From an uncultured Ruminococcus sp. (GTDB lineage Bacteria > Bacillota > Clostridia > Oscillospirales > Ruminococcaceae): 9,305 nt of DNA. The stretch lies in NCBI GenBank assembly GCA_947176565.1, contig CAMWRC010000032.1, forward strand, positions 1 to 9,305, written 5' to 3'. The notes beneath the pieces are model-generated. The model saw only the letters and a list, made by a program, of their open reading frames with translations. It ran no database searches and had not been told where the DNA came from. Positions 1-6,016 of this stretch are shown piece by piece. Both the position numbers and the translations under genes were made by a program. How positions within the stretch are numbered: the stretch's first letter is position 1; every line of letters starts with the position of its first letter.

Positions 1-489
1 AATATAAGTTGAGTCATATCCGCACTTGTCAAATATATCAGCGATTTCCTGCTCCGTGATATTATCATGTAAAAAACTGGAGATATATTCAATCTGCTCT
101 TTTCTTATCTGCTCGCCAGCTTGCGTCAGATTTGTAAAATCAGGGTAAATTGTTCCGTCCTTGGCAATATAGAACACAGTCTCCCTATTTTCAACTTCAC
201 GATTTTCTACATAATAAACACCGTCAAAAAGATTTACGACTTTTTCGGGATAATTTCCCACATAACCCGATGCACTGTATTCGCATATAATCTCGTTATC
301 TTTTTTTAAAACTCCCTCAAAGTCATTCCTCTCACAGCCAATATAAAGCTTATAATCAAACGTACAGCCGTCAATGTCATAGCTTTTTTCCGATACAGAT
401 ATTTTGCCGTAATCTTCAACGACTTCTGCATTATTGCACGATACAAGTGCAGACATACAAATCATCAGCACTGAAAATAATTTTTTCAT
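1..489 (-). CDS. Putative lipoprotein, partial (3' end beyond the window)
   Basis: An open frame of 163 codons runs from an ATG at 489 to the left edge with no stop, so the C-terminus is missing. The protein begins MKKLFSVLMICMSALVSC, a typical lipoprotein signal: two lysines, a hydrophobic core and an L-V-S-C lipobox with Cys18 as the predicted lipidated residue. This predicts an extracytoplasmic protein anchored to the membrane. The rest is soluble, rich in Asp, Glu, Tyr and Asn, with two more cysteines in its first third; I do not recognise the family. Its ATG shares bases with the purN TGA stop (ATGA), and a GGAAAGG stretch about 13 bases upstream could serve as ribosome binding site, so translation is probably coupled to purN. 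Coding by reading frame and signal is clear; function is unknown. Confidence 0.8.
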   Translation of the reverse strand, partial: MKKLFSVLMICMSALVSCNNAEVVEDYGKISVSEKSYDIDGCTFDYKLYIGCERNDFEGVLKKDNEIICEYSASGYVGNYPEKVVNLFDGVYYVENREVENRETVFYIAKDGTIYPDFTNLTQAGEQIRKEQIEYISSFLHDNITEQEIADIFDKCGYDSTYI

Positions 490-1112
490 TCTGTCACATA
501 AGCCTTTCCGTCAACAATTTCAATTTTATCCTGACAGAAAAGCGATACAGCTTCGGGAAGTAATTTCCATTCAACATTTTCCATAATACGTCGCTGTAGA
601 ATTTCGGGAGTATCATTTTTTTCGACATTGACAACACCCTGTAATATTATTGCACCTGCATCTGCTTTTTCATTCACAAAATGTATTGTAGCTCCAGATA
701 TTTTAACGCCGTAGTCAAGTACAGCCTTATGAACTTTGAGTCCGTAGAATCCTTCGCCGCAGAATGACGGAATAAGAGCAGGGTGAACGTTTATAATTTT
801 GTAAGCATATTTACTTGTGATGCACTGGTCGAGAATCGTCATAAATCCGGCAAGTACGACCAAATCCGCCTTTTCTTCATCAAGAGCGTCAAGAACTGCT
901 ACGCTGTAAGATTTGCTGTCTGGATAATTTTTGCGAGGGATAATTCTTGTGGGGATTCCGTTATTTTTTGCTCTTTCGAGTGCATATGCTGACGGATTTG
1001 AGGATATGACGCAGGTAATTCTACCGTTTATGATTCCGCCGGATTTTTCTGAATCGATAAGAGCCTGAAGATTAGTTCCGCCTCCTGAAACCAGCACTAC
1101 TATATTTTTCAT
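486..1112 (-). CDS. purN: Phosphoribosylglycinamide formyltransferase (GART)
   Basis: Cytoplasmic enzyme of de novo purine synthesis that transfers a formyl group from 10-formyltetrahydrofolate to GAR, giving FGAR. The 208-residue protein matches the family's length. The N-terminal phosphate-binding loop VSGGGTNLQAL lies at residues 8-18, and the folate/catalytic segment INVHPALIPSF supplies Asn108 and His110. Asp151 in ADAGAIILQ completes the Asn-His-Asp triad known from E. coli PurN (Asn106, His108, Asp144). AAAAGGAG lies 8 bases before the ATG and supports this start. It follows the DUF3592 gene by 15 bases and overlaps the lipoprotein start by 4 bases. It is separated from purM by three non-purine genes, which is unusual for a cluster otherwise in compact pur order. 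Confidence 0.96.
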   Translation of the reverse strand: MKNIVVLVSGGGTNLQALIDSEKSGGIINGRITCVISSNPSAYALERAKNNGIPTRIIPRKNYPDSKSYSVAVLDALDEEKADLVVLAGFMTILDQCITSKYAYKIINVHPALIPSFCGEGFYGLKVHKAVLDYGVKISGATIHFVNEKADAGAIILQGVVNVEKNDTPEILQRRIMENVEWKLLPEAVSLFCQDKIEIVDGKAYVTE

Positions 1113-1127
1113 TTAAGATTCTCCTTT

Positions 1128-1598
1128 TCACTTCAGCGCAAATATAAGTATAACCACGATTGCTGCGAAAACGCTGCCGAAAATGATATATCTGTAATAA
1201 TTTTCCGTCAGCTCGCTTTCGCGGTTTGCAAAATAAAAAAATATCGGGTCATCAGGGTCATAGCATATCATCTCCTCATCGCCGATTTCGTACTTCATTT
1301 CCTTGTCGGGATAGAGATACATGGAACTTATATTTCTGCCGTCTTCTGTTTCGTATTCCACGACGGGATAATAATAAGTACGGCGTTCTTTTTTCTGGCG
1401 GTATTCCGTAACAGTTCCGTATGCCGCAGAAGTTCCGGAAAGCCGTTTTTTCACTGTAAATATATGATAGATAAAGAGGGCAGTCATGAGAGCATAGATT
1501 ATGAGCAGACCATACAGAAGATAGCCCATATGGAACGATATACCCACGATAATAAAGGAGAGGACAGCCCATATATAATCAATTTTTTCGACTTTCAT
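1128..1598 (-). CDS. DUF3592-type membrane protein, three predicted TM segments
   Basis: A 156-residue membrane protein of unknown function. Two closely spaced hydrophobic segments occupy about residues 8-47 and a third about 136-155. Between them is a soluble domain with the pattern I associate with DUF3592: a YYPVVEYETEDG strand-turn (76-87), then EIGDEEMICYDPDDP (104-118), resembling the family's V-G-x-x-V-x-V-x-Y-(N/D)-P-x-x-P ending. The start is supported by AGGAG 6-7 bases before the ATG. It sits 15 bases upstream of purN and is probably cotranscribed with it. It has the same length as the other DUF3592-type gene (2224-2694) but an extra N-terminal TM segment and low direct similarity, so they are diverged relatives at best. 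The family name is from memory of the motif and no function is claimed. Confidence 0.75.
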   Translation of the reverse strand: MKVEKIDYIWAVLSFIIVGISFHMGYLLYGLLIIYALMTALFIYHIFTVKKRLSGTSAAYGTVTEYRQKKERRTYYYPVVEYETEDGRNISSMYLYPDKEMKYEIGDEEMICYDPDDPIFFYFANRESELTENYYRYIIFGSVFAAIVVILIFALK

Positions 1599-1650
1599 TT
1601 TTTCTCCTGAACTATTTTTTATTCCGGAAACTGTATGTGTTGATTGTATT

Positions 1651-1695
1651 AGACCTTCTCGGAAATTTCCGAAATATCGATTTCCAAGAAGGTCT
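1651..1695 (-). repeat. 16-bp stem with 13-base loop (intercistronic hairpin)
   Basis: Arms at 1651-1666 and 1680-1695 are inverted repeats with one mismatch. In minus-strand RNA the arms are AGACCUUCUUGGAAAU and AUUUCCGAGAAGGUCU, and the mismatch becomes a U-G wobble, giving 16 continuous pairs around a 13-base loop. In plus-strand RNA the same position is a C-A mismatch, so the structure fits the minus transcript. It lies in the 125-base gap between the acidic-protein gene (stop at 1724) and the DUF3592 gene (start at 1598). No U-tract follows the stem on either strand, so it is not a classical intrinsic terminator. Possible roles are mRNA processing or stability, attenuation, or a small repeat element. 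Confidence 0.75.
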
Positions 1696-1723
1696 GTTGA
1701 AGTTATAGATAATTGCTGTGCTG

Positions 1724-2128
1724 TTAATTAAATAAAAAAGCTGTTATATCCCATAAACAATGCGCTAATATTGCTGTTTCTGAATATTTTTTCTCTGTTT
1801 CGGTTGAAATTTTATAATTCAGAAACTCTTCAGTTTTAGATGCTTCTATTGAATATGGTTCATCGGAATCGTTATCATAAGCGATTACATCATAGATAAC
1901 ATCTGAATCATTTTCGTCAAATGTATCAAGATACTCTATTTCATCGTCAACTTCTCTATACGCATTAATCGTGATTGTTAAAACCGATGTGCATACTTTC
2001 AGTTTCGTATTTTTTAGATTAATTAAAAAATCTTTGATTTCTTTTATATGCTTAGTTCCGTAATAAAATTTTATTAAATTAAGCACATCATCTATAGAGA
2101 CTTGTTGAATCAGGTCATAAATAATCAT
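1724..2128 (-). CDS. Small acidic protein of unknown function (possibly DUF6557)
   Basis: A 134-residue protein with no signal peptide and no membrane segment, so probably cytoplasmic. Residues 1-40 look like two helices rich in Ile, Leu and Lys. Residues 59-90 are strikingly acidic (the E-V-D-D-E-I-E-Y, D-E-N-D-S-D and D-N-D-S-D-E runs). The C-terminus carries ETAILAHCLWDIT (117-129), which resembles the C-terminal motif I remember for DUF6557; that assignment is tentative. Counting bases 1741-2100 gives 102 G+C of 360 (28%), clearly lower than the neighbouring pur genes. The GGAGG nearest its ATG is 17 bases away, too far for a normal ribosome binding site, and no alternative start codon lies between. 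Gaps of 97 and 125 bases isolate it from both neighbours, so it may be a later insertion. Function unknown. Confidence 0.75.
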   Translation of the reverse strand: MIIYDLIQQVSIDDVLNLIKFYYGTKHIKEIKDFLINLKNTKLKVCTSVLTITINAYREVDDEIEYLDTFDENDSDVIYDVIAYDNDSDEPYSIEASKTEEFLNYKISTETEKKYSETAILAHCLWDITAFLFN

Positions 2129-2223
2129 TTGTGTGTTTTTTTAGACCTCCGGAAAAATATCATCATGAGTTTGATTTACAAGTAATTTATACACCGGTTT
2201 AATCGATGATTTTCTGTGATCAA

Positions 2224-2694
2224 TTACACAAGCATACTGCCCCAAATCATAAATGAACCGAGAAATATCAGTACAGCCGCCGCAAGAATCTTATACATAA
2301 CTTCCCTTATACGGAAACCTTTTTTCGAGTGATAGTAAATTTCGTCAGGTTTTTTCGGATTATATCTTATAGTTACAGCCGTATGGGATTCATACATCTG
2401 AAAAAGCTCCCTGCATTCATCGGAAATTTTCAATGAATACGGCATAACAGCATGAATTTCCTGTCCATGATAGGTTATAAAACGGATTACCGGTCTGTAC
2501 TCTTTGGCTATAATCGGAATATGATTTACAGTTACTATTGCAATTCTGGACTGCATATCAATAATCTCAGCTTCTGCCGGAATGAAATTTTCCTCATCTG
2601 AAATGCGTTTTTTTCCCTGACGTATGCCCACAGCAATAAGCAGTATACCAAGCAGCACGATAATGCCGCCTGATATATTAATTATGTTCAGCAA
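2224..2694 (-). CDS. DUF3592-type membrane protein, TTG start overlapping purM
   Basis: A 156-residue protein with a hydrophobic segment at about 7-24, a soluble middle and a second TM segment at about 133-154. The middle holds [13 protein letters not shown] (65-77) and [15 protein letters not shown] (107-121), the two landmarks of DUF3592 proteins. The start is a TTG (2694-2692), giving a 7-base overlap with the end of purM. The next plausible start would be a GTG at codon 13, which would cut into the first TM segment, so the TTG is preferred. The upstream ribosome binding sequence is weak, consistent with translational coupling to purM. The role is unknown; the position suggests cotranscription with pur genes but does not show a purine function. 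Confidence 0.72.
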   Translation of the reverse strand: MLNIINISGGIIVLLGILLIAVGIRQGKKRISDEENFIPAEAEIIDMQSRIAIVTVNHIPIIAKEYRPVIRFITYHGQEIHAVMPYSLKISDECRELFQMYESHTAVTIRYNPKKPDEIYYHSKKGFRIREVMYKILAAAVLIFLGSFMIWGSMLV

Positions 2695-3725
2695 ATAATA
2701 ACACCGTCTTCTGATTCAACGAGTTCGCCGAGGATATAGGCATCTTCGCCGGCAGCTTTTATAGCGGCAACAGCATTGTCTGCATCATTTTTGTCAACGC
2801 ATACAACCATACCAACGCCCATATTGAAAGTATTGAACATATCACGTTCCGGAATATTTCCGCTTCTTGCGATGAGGTCGAATATGGGAAGAACCTGAAC
2901 GGCATTACGTTCGATTTTAGCTGAAAGGTTTTTAGGAAGTGCGCGCGGTATATTCTCATAGAATCCGCCGCCGGTGATATGTGAGATTGACTTCACATTC
3001 ACGGTATTGATGAGGTTCATAATAGCTTTGACATATATTCTTGTAGGTGTGAGGAGAGTTTCGCCCAGAGTTGCTCCGAGGTCATTGAAGTACATGGAAA
3101 GTTTCTGTTCATTTACATCGAATACTCGTCTTACGAGAGAAAATCCGTTTGAATGCACACCGCTTGATTTTATAGCGATTAATATATCGCCGGCTTTCTG
3201 AGTATCTGGTTTGAGAATCTTGTCCTTATCAACAACTCCGACGGAAAAACCGGCGAGGTCGTATTCATCTTCGGGCATAAGACCTGGGTGTTCAGCAGTT
3301 TCGCCGCCGACGAGAGCGCATTCTGCCTGAACGCAGCCCTCTGCGACACCTGAAACTATCTCGGCTATTTTTTCCGGAATATTTTTTCCGCAGGCGATAT
3401 AGTCGAGGAAGAACTGAGGCTTTGCACCGCAGCAGATAATATCGTTCACGCACATTGCAACGCAGTCGATACCGACAGTATCATGCTTATCCATGATAAA
3501 AGCGATTTTGATTTTAGTACCTACGCCGTCAGTACCTGAAACGAGGACGGGCTTGGAAATACCTGTTATATCGAGTTCAAAAAGACCGCCGAATCCGCCG
3601 ATTCCGGAAATACAGCCGGAAGTCATAGTTTTAGCGATATGTTTTTTCATAAGCTCGACTGATTTATAACCGGCAGTAACATCAACGCCGGCTTTTTTAT
3701 AGCTTTCGGAAAAACTGTTATTCAT
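2688..3725 (-). CDS. purM: Phosphoribosylformylglycinamidine cyclo-ligase (AIR synthetase)
   Basis: ATP-dependent cytoplasmic enzyme that closes the imidazole ring, converting FGAM to AIR. The 345 residues match the family length. Visible landmarks are [12 protein letters not shown] (41-52), the nucleotide-binding [16 protein letters not shown] (61-76), [19 protein letters not shown] (85-103), [13 protein letters not shown] (139-151), [15 protein letters not shown] (187-201), [18 protein letters not shown] (247-264) and FNMGVGM (300-306), all in family order. AAGGGG lies about 10 bases before the ATG. It is 59 bases downstream of purF, and that gap contains a possible promoter and a copy of the CTGTTCACA sequence also seen before purC. 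Its end overlaps the next gene by 7 bases. No key motif is missing. Confidence 0.97.
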   Translation of the reverse strand: MNNSFSESYKKAGVDVTAGYKSVELMKKHIAKTMTSGCISGIGGFGGLFELDITGISKPVLVSGTDGVGTKIKIAFIMDKHDTVGIDCVAMCVNDIICCGAKPQFFLDYIACGKNIPEKIAEIVSGVAEGCVQAECALVGGETAEHPGLMPEDEYDLAGFSVGVVDKDKILKPDTQKAGDILIAIKSSGVHSNGFSLVRRVFDVNEQKLSMYFNDLGATLGETLLTPTRIYVKAIMNLINTVNVKSISHITGGGFYENIPRALPKNLSAKIERNAVQVLPIFDLIARSGNIPERDMFNTFNMGVGMVVCVDKNDADNAVAAIKAAGEDAYILGELVESEDGVIIC

Positions 3726-3751
3726 AGCAATTTTACCCCTTATTATTTATT

Positions 3752-3781
3752 ATTTTATACTGATATAGAGACTGTGAACAG
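3752..3781 (-). promoter_or_regulatory. Possible weak promoter before purM with CTGTTCACA site
   Basis: In the 59-base purF-purM gap the minus strand reads CTGTTCACAG (3781-3772). It contains a TTCACA -35-like hexamer (3778-3773), and TAAAAT (3757-3752) follows after 15 bases. The spacer is shorter than the preferred 17, and TATAAA in the same stretch would leave only 13. The CTGTTCACA 9-mer is identical to the left half of the inverted repeat before purC, which is why it is listed. A start from here would give a leader of about 20 bases to the purM ATG. Confidence 0.28.
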
Positions 3782-3784
3782 ATT

Positions 3785-5209
3785 TTATTCCCGTCCGCTC
3801 CAGCAGTAAGTGCAGAGATTGCATTCCGGCAGACCGACAGCCTTTACTTTTCCGGGGAGCGACTGAAATTCAAGAGAAGTAAGTTTCAGTCTGCGGCATA
3901 TTTCGTCACGCAGTTTTCTGCCTCTTTCGGTACTGGAATCACTGTATTCAGCGAGATATTTCACGCCCTCATCGCCCTCGAATTCATCGATTATCTGACG
4001 TGCGATAAGTTCAAGTTCGGAATGGCTGCGTGAGAAGTTAAGATATTTGCAGCCGTACATTATAGGAGGGCAGGCAGAACGCATATGAACTTCCTTTGCA
4101 CCGTTAGCGTACAGGAACTCAACCGTTTCGCGCATCTGAGTACCGCGGACGATACTGTCATCGACAAAGAGAAGTTTTTTTCCCTCGATAAGCTCGTGAA
4201 CCGGAATAAGCTTCATTTTAGCGACTCTATTACGCATACTCTGATTTGTAGGCATAAAGCTTCTTGGCCATGTAGGAGTATACTTTATGAAAGGGCGTGC
4301 AAAAGGAATACCGCTTCTGTTCGCATAACCGATAGCGTGGGGAGTACCGGAATCGGGAACACCGCAGACGTAATCTACGTCGGGGAGCTTACCGGATTTC
4401 ATATCATTTTCAGCCATGATTTCACCGTTTCTTGTGCGCATGACTTCGACATTTATACCCTCATAGCATGCAGTCGGATAGCCGTAATAAGTCCACAGGA
4501 ATGTACATATTTTCATCTGCGACGGGTCGCCATCGGCAAGGATTTCAACGCCGCTGCTGGTAATTTTGACTATTTCACCGGCGGAAAGTTCTTTATATGT
4601 ATCAAATCCCATTTTCTGAAAAGCGAAAGATTCTGATGAAAGGCAGAAGCCGTCCCATCTTTTTCCTATGATTATAGGAAGTCTGCCGTACTTGTCGCGG
4701 GCGGCGATAATGCTGTTTTTTGTAAGTATTATAAGGGACATTGTACCCTCGATTTTGCTTTGTGCGTATTGGATACCGTCGACAAAATTATCTTTCTGAG
4801 CGATAAGCGCGCCGATAAGGTCGCCGGAATTTATACCGCCGCTGCTCATAGTTTCGAAGTTTGCGCAGCCGTTTTGCAGAAGTTCCTCAACGAGAGTCTC
4901 TGAATTGCGGATAATTCCCACAGAGCAGATAGCATAGAGTCCGAATTTTGAGCGAACCATAATAGGCTGCGGGTCGGTATCGCTGATACAGCCGATACAC
5001 AGATTTCCGCGCATATTCACGACATCGTCCTCGAATTTTGTTCTGAACGGAGAATTTTCAATGCTGTGAATACTTCTCTGGAATCCTTTTTCATCGTTAT
5101 AAGCGGTCATACCGCCGCGTCTTGTACCGAGATGGGAGTGGTAATCCGTACCGAAAAATACATCTGTTATACAGTCATTTTTAGTAGCTGCACCAAAAAA
5201 TCCGCCCAT
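3785..5209 (-). CDS. purF: PurF-like amidophosphoribosyltransferase lacking glutaminase residues
   Basis: The canonical enzyme makes phosphoribosylamine from PRPP, using ammonia released from glutamine by its N-terminal domain. Here the phosphoribosyltransferase half looks intact: DYVCGVPDSGTPHAIGYA (279-296), a basic RSFMPTNQSMRNRVAKMKL (316-334) and the PRPP loop KLLFVDDSIVRGTQ (345-358). Cys235, Cys387, Cys466 and Cys469 match the [4Fe-4S] ligands known from Bacillus PurF. The Ntn-glutaminase half is degenerate. The protein starts MGGFFGA where active enzymes have the N-terminal catalytic Cys in C-G-x-x-G; that residue is Gly2. The arginine of H-V-R-Y is Ser76, and the oxyanion Asn of the N-G pair is Val97. 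The 474 residues are normal length and the frame is clean, so it is not a decaying pseudogene. AGAGGTG precedes the ATG, and purC ends 3 bases upstream. It may use free ammonia or a partner glutaminase; this is inference. Confidence 0.9.
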   Translation of the reverse strand: MGGFFGAATKNDCITDVFFGTDYHSHLGTRRGGMTAYNDEKGFQRSIHSIENSPFRTKFEDDVVNMRGNLCIGCISDTDPQPIMVRSKFGLYAICSVGIIRNSETLVEELLQNGCANFETMSSGGINSGDLIGALIAQKDNFVDGIQYAQSKIEGTMSLIILTKNSIIAARDKYGRLPIIIGKRWDGFCLSSESFAFQKMGFDTYKELSAGEIVKITSSGVEILADGDPSQMKICTFLWTYYGYPTACYEGINVEVMRTRNGEIMAENDMKSGKLPDVDYVCGVPDSGTPHAIGYANRSGIPFARPFIKYTPTWPRSFMPTNQSMRNRVAKMKLIPVHELIEGKKLLFVDDSIVRGTQMRETVEFLYANGAKEVHMRSACPPIMYGCKYLNFSRSHSELELIARQIIDEFEGDEGVKYLAEYSDSSTERGRKLRDEICRRLKLTSLEFQSLPGKVKAVGLPECNLCTYCWSGRE

Positions 5210-5212
5210 TAA

Positions 5213-5932
5213 TTATTCACCTCTGAGTCTCTTCATGATTTCCTGATAAGCTTCTTCAACGCCGCCCATATCACGGCGGAAGCGGTCCTTGTCAAGTTTT
5301 TCATGAGTTGTGGAATCCCAGAAGCGGCAGGTATCAGGGGAGATTTCATCGGCAAGTATGATAGTACCGTCAGCAGTTCTGCCGAACTCAATCTTGAAGT
5401 CGATGAGGTCGATATTAAGACTCTTGAAGAAATTGACCATGAACTCATTTACCTTGAAAGCGTATTTTGAAATTGTATCAATTTCCTCTTTTGTAGCAAG
5501 ACCGAGAGCAAGAGCATAGTAATCGTTTATGAACGGGTCGCCGAGGTCGTCGTTCTTGTAGCTGAATTCAAGAATTGGAGTAAGGAGTTTAGTACCTTCT
5601 TCAACGCCCATTCTCTTTGAGAAGCTGCCGGCAGCGACATTTCTGATAATAACCTCAAGGGGGACGATAGAAACCTTTTTGACGATAGTTTCGCGTTCGC
5701 TTATTTCCTCGACAAGATGAGTAGGAACACCCTCTTTTTCGAGCATCTTGAACATATAGTTAGTCATCTGGTTATTGATAACGCCCTTGCCTGAGATAGT
5801 GCCTTTTTTTTCGCCGTTGAAAGCAGTTGCATCGTCTTTGTAGTCAACGATAACGAGATTCGGGTCATTTGTGGCATAGACTTTTTTAGCCTTGCCTTCG
5901 TAGAGTTGTTCGAGTTTAACAATATTTTCCAT
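5213..5932 (-). CDS. purC: SAICAR synthase (phosphoribosylaminoimidazole-succinocarboxamide synthase)
   Basis: Cytoplasmic ATP-dependent ligase that joins CAIR and aspartate to give SAICAR. From the ATG at 5932 the protein has 239 residues, the usual size for bacterial PurC. The frame is open further upstream to an ATG at 5977, but AGGAGG lies 9 bases before 5932 and family members begin at this [14 protein letters not shown] position, so the shorter start is chosen. Landmarks are the ATP-binding [11 protein letters not shown] (11-21), the PurC signature [15 protein letters not shown] (89-103), the substrate loop FGRTADG (183-189) and the second signature [14 protein letters not shown] (193-206). 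purF starts 3 bases after its stop. A likely promoter with an overlapping inverted repeat lies just upstream. Confidence 0.97.
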   Translation of the reverse strand: MENIVKLEQLYEGKAKKVYATNDPNLVIVDYKDDATAFNGEKKGTISGKGVINNQMTNYMFKMLEKEGVPTHLVEEISERETIVKKVSIVPLEVIIRNVAAGSFSKRMGVEEGTKLLTPILEFSYKNDDLGDPFINDYYALALGLATKEEIDTISKYAFKVNEFMVNFFKSLNIDLIDFKIEFGRTADGTIILADEISPDTCRFWDSTTHEKLDKDRFRRDMGGVEEAYQEIMKRLRGE

Positions 5933-5960
5933 CTTTAAATTCCTCCTGAGAATCATATGA

Positions 5961-5988
5961 AATATATACAAGTTCACATATTTGTGAA
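5961..5988 (-). promoter_or_regulatory. Likely sigma-70-type promoter for purC onward
   Basis: On the minus strand, TTCACA (5988-5983; 5 of 6 to TTGACA) and TATATT (5966-5961; 5 of 6 to TATAAT) are separated by 16 bases. Transcription would begin around 5954, leaving a leader of roughly 22 bases that includes the AGGAGG ribosome binding site of purC. It lies in the 84-base gap after the HAD gene, the largest gap in the enzyme-encoding part of the cluster. The -35 hexamer is inside the inverted repeat at 5972-5989, so a bound repressor could block it. Confidence 0.5.
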
Positions 5989-5989
5989 C
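5972..5989. repeat. Perfect 18-base inverted repeat (7+4+7), operator-like
   Basis: Arms GTTCACA and TGTGAAC flank a 4-base spacer (TATT on the plus strand). The dyad overlaps the proposed -35 box of the purC promoter. Its size and symmetry suit a dimeric DNA-binding regulator. A 4-base-loop RNA hairpin is also possible, but there is no U-tract to make it a terminator. The left half plus flanking bases (CTGTTCACA, minus strand) recurs at 3773-3781 before purM. The arm order is opposite to the Rex consensus, and I cannot match it to a named regulator. Confidence 0.6.
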
Positions 5990-6016
5990 AGGTCAGCAAA
6001 TTTAATTAAAGTGCGG

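Noticed and set aside
1665..1677. Sequence ATTTCCGAAATAT, 12 of 13 to the Bacillus PurR PurBox consensus as I remember it (AWWWCCGAACWWT)
   Set aside because: The consensus is degenerate, the mismatch is at the key C, the site lies in the loop/arm of the hairpin rather than upstream of a pur promoter, and no partner box is present at the usual spacing. Probably chance.
1651..1695. Intrinsic terminator
   Set aside because: The stem is strong but neither strand has a following U-tract, and purN lies downstream in the same direction.
2186..2191. TATAAA (minus strand) as a promoter for the acidic-protein gene
   Set aside because: No acceptable -35 hexamer is found 15-19 bases upstream. TATAAA is expected often in such AT-rich DNA.
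4085..4636. Plus-strand 183-codon open frame inside purF (and other plus-strand frames, such as 8368-8817)
   Set aside because: They lie opposite strongly conserved coding sequence, have no family resemblance, and reflect codon bias of the real gene.
3785..5209. purF as a pseudogene because of lost glutaminase residues
   Set aside because: The frame is intact at full length, the phosphoribosyltransferase and Fe-S residues are conserved, and the N-terminal domain is orderly, so a specialised subfamily is more likely than decay.
5933..5977. Longer purC start at 5977 (15 extra residues)
   Set aside because: The extension is not PurC-like, would cover the likely promoter and dyad, and lacks a good ribosome binding site, whereas AGGAGG sits 9 bases before 5932.
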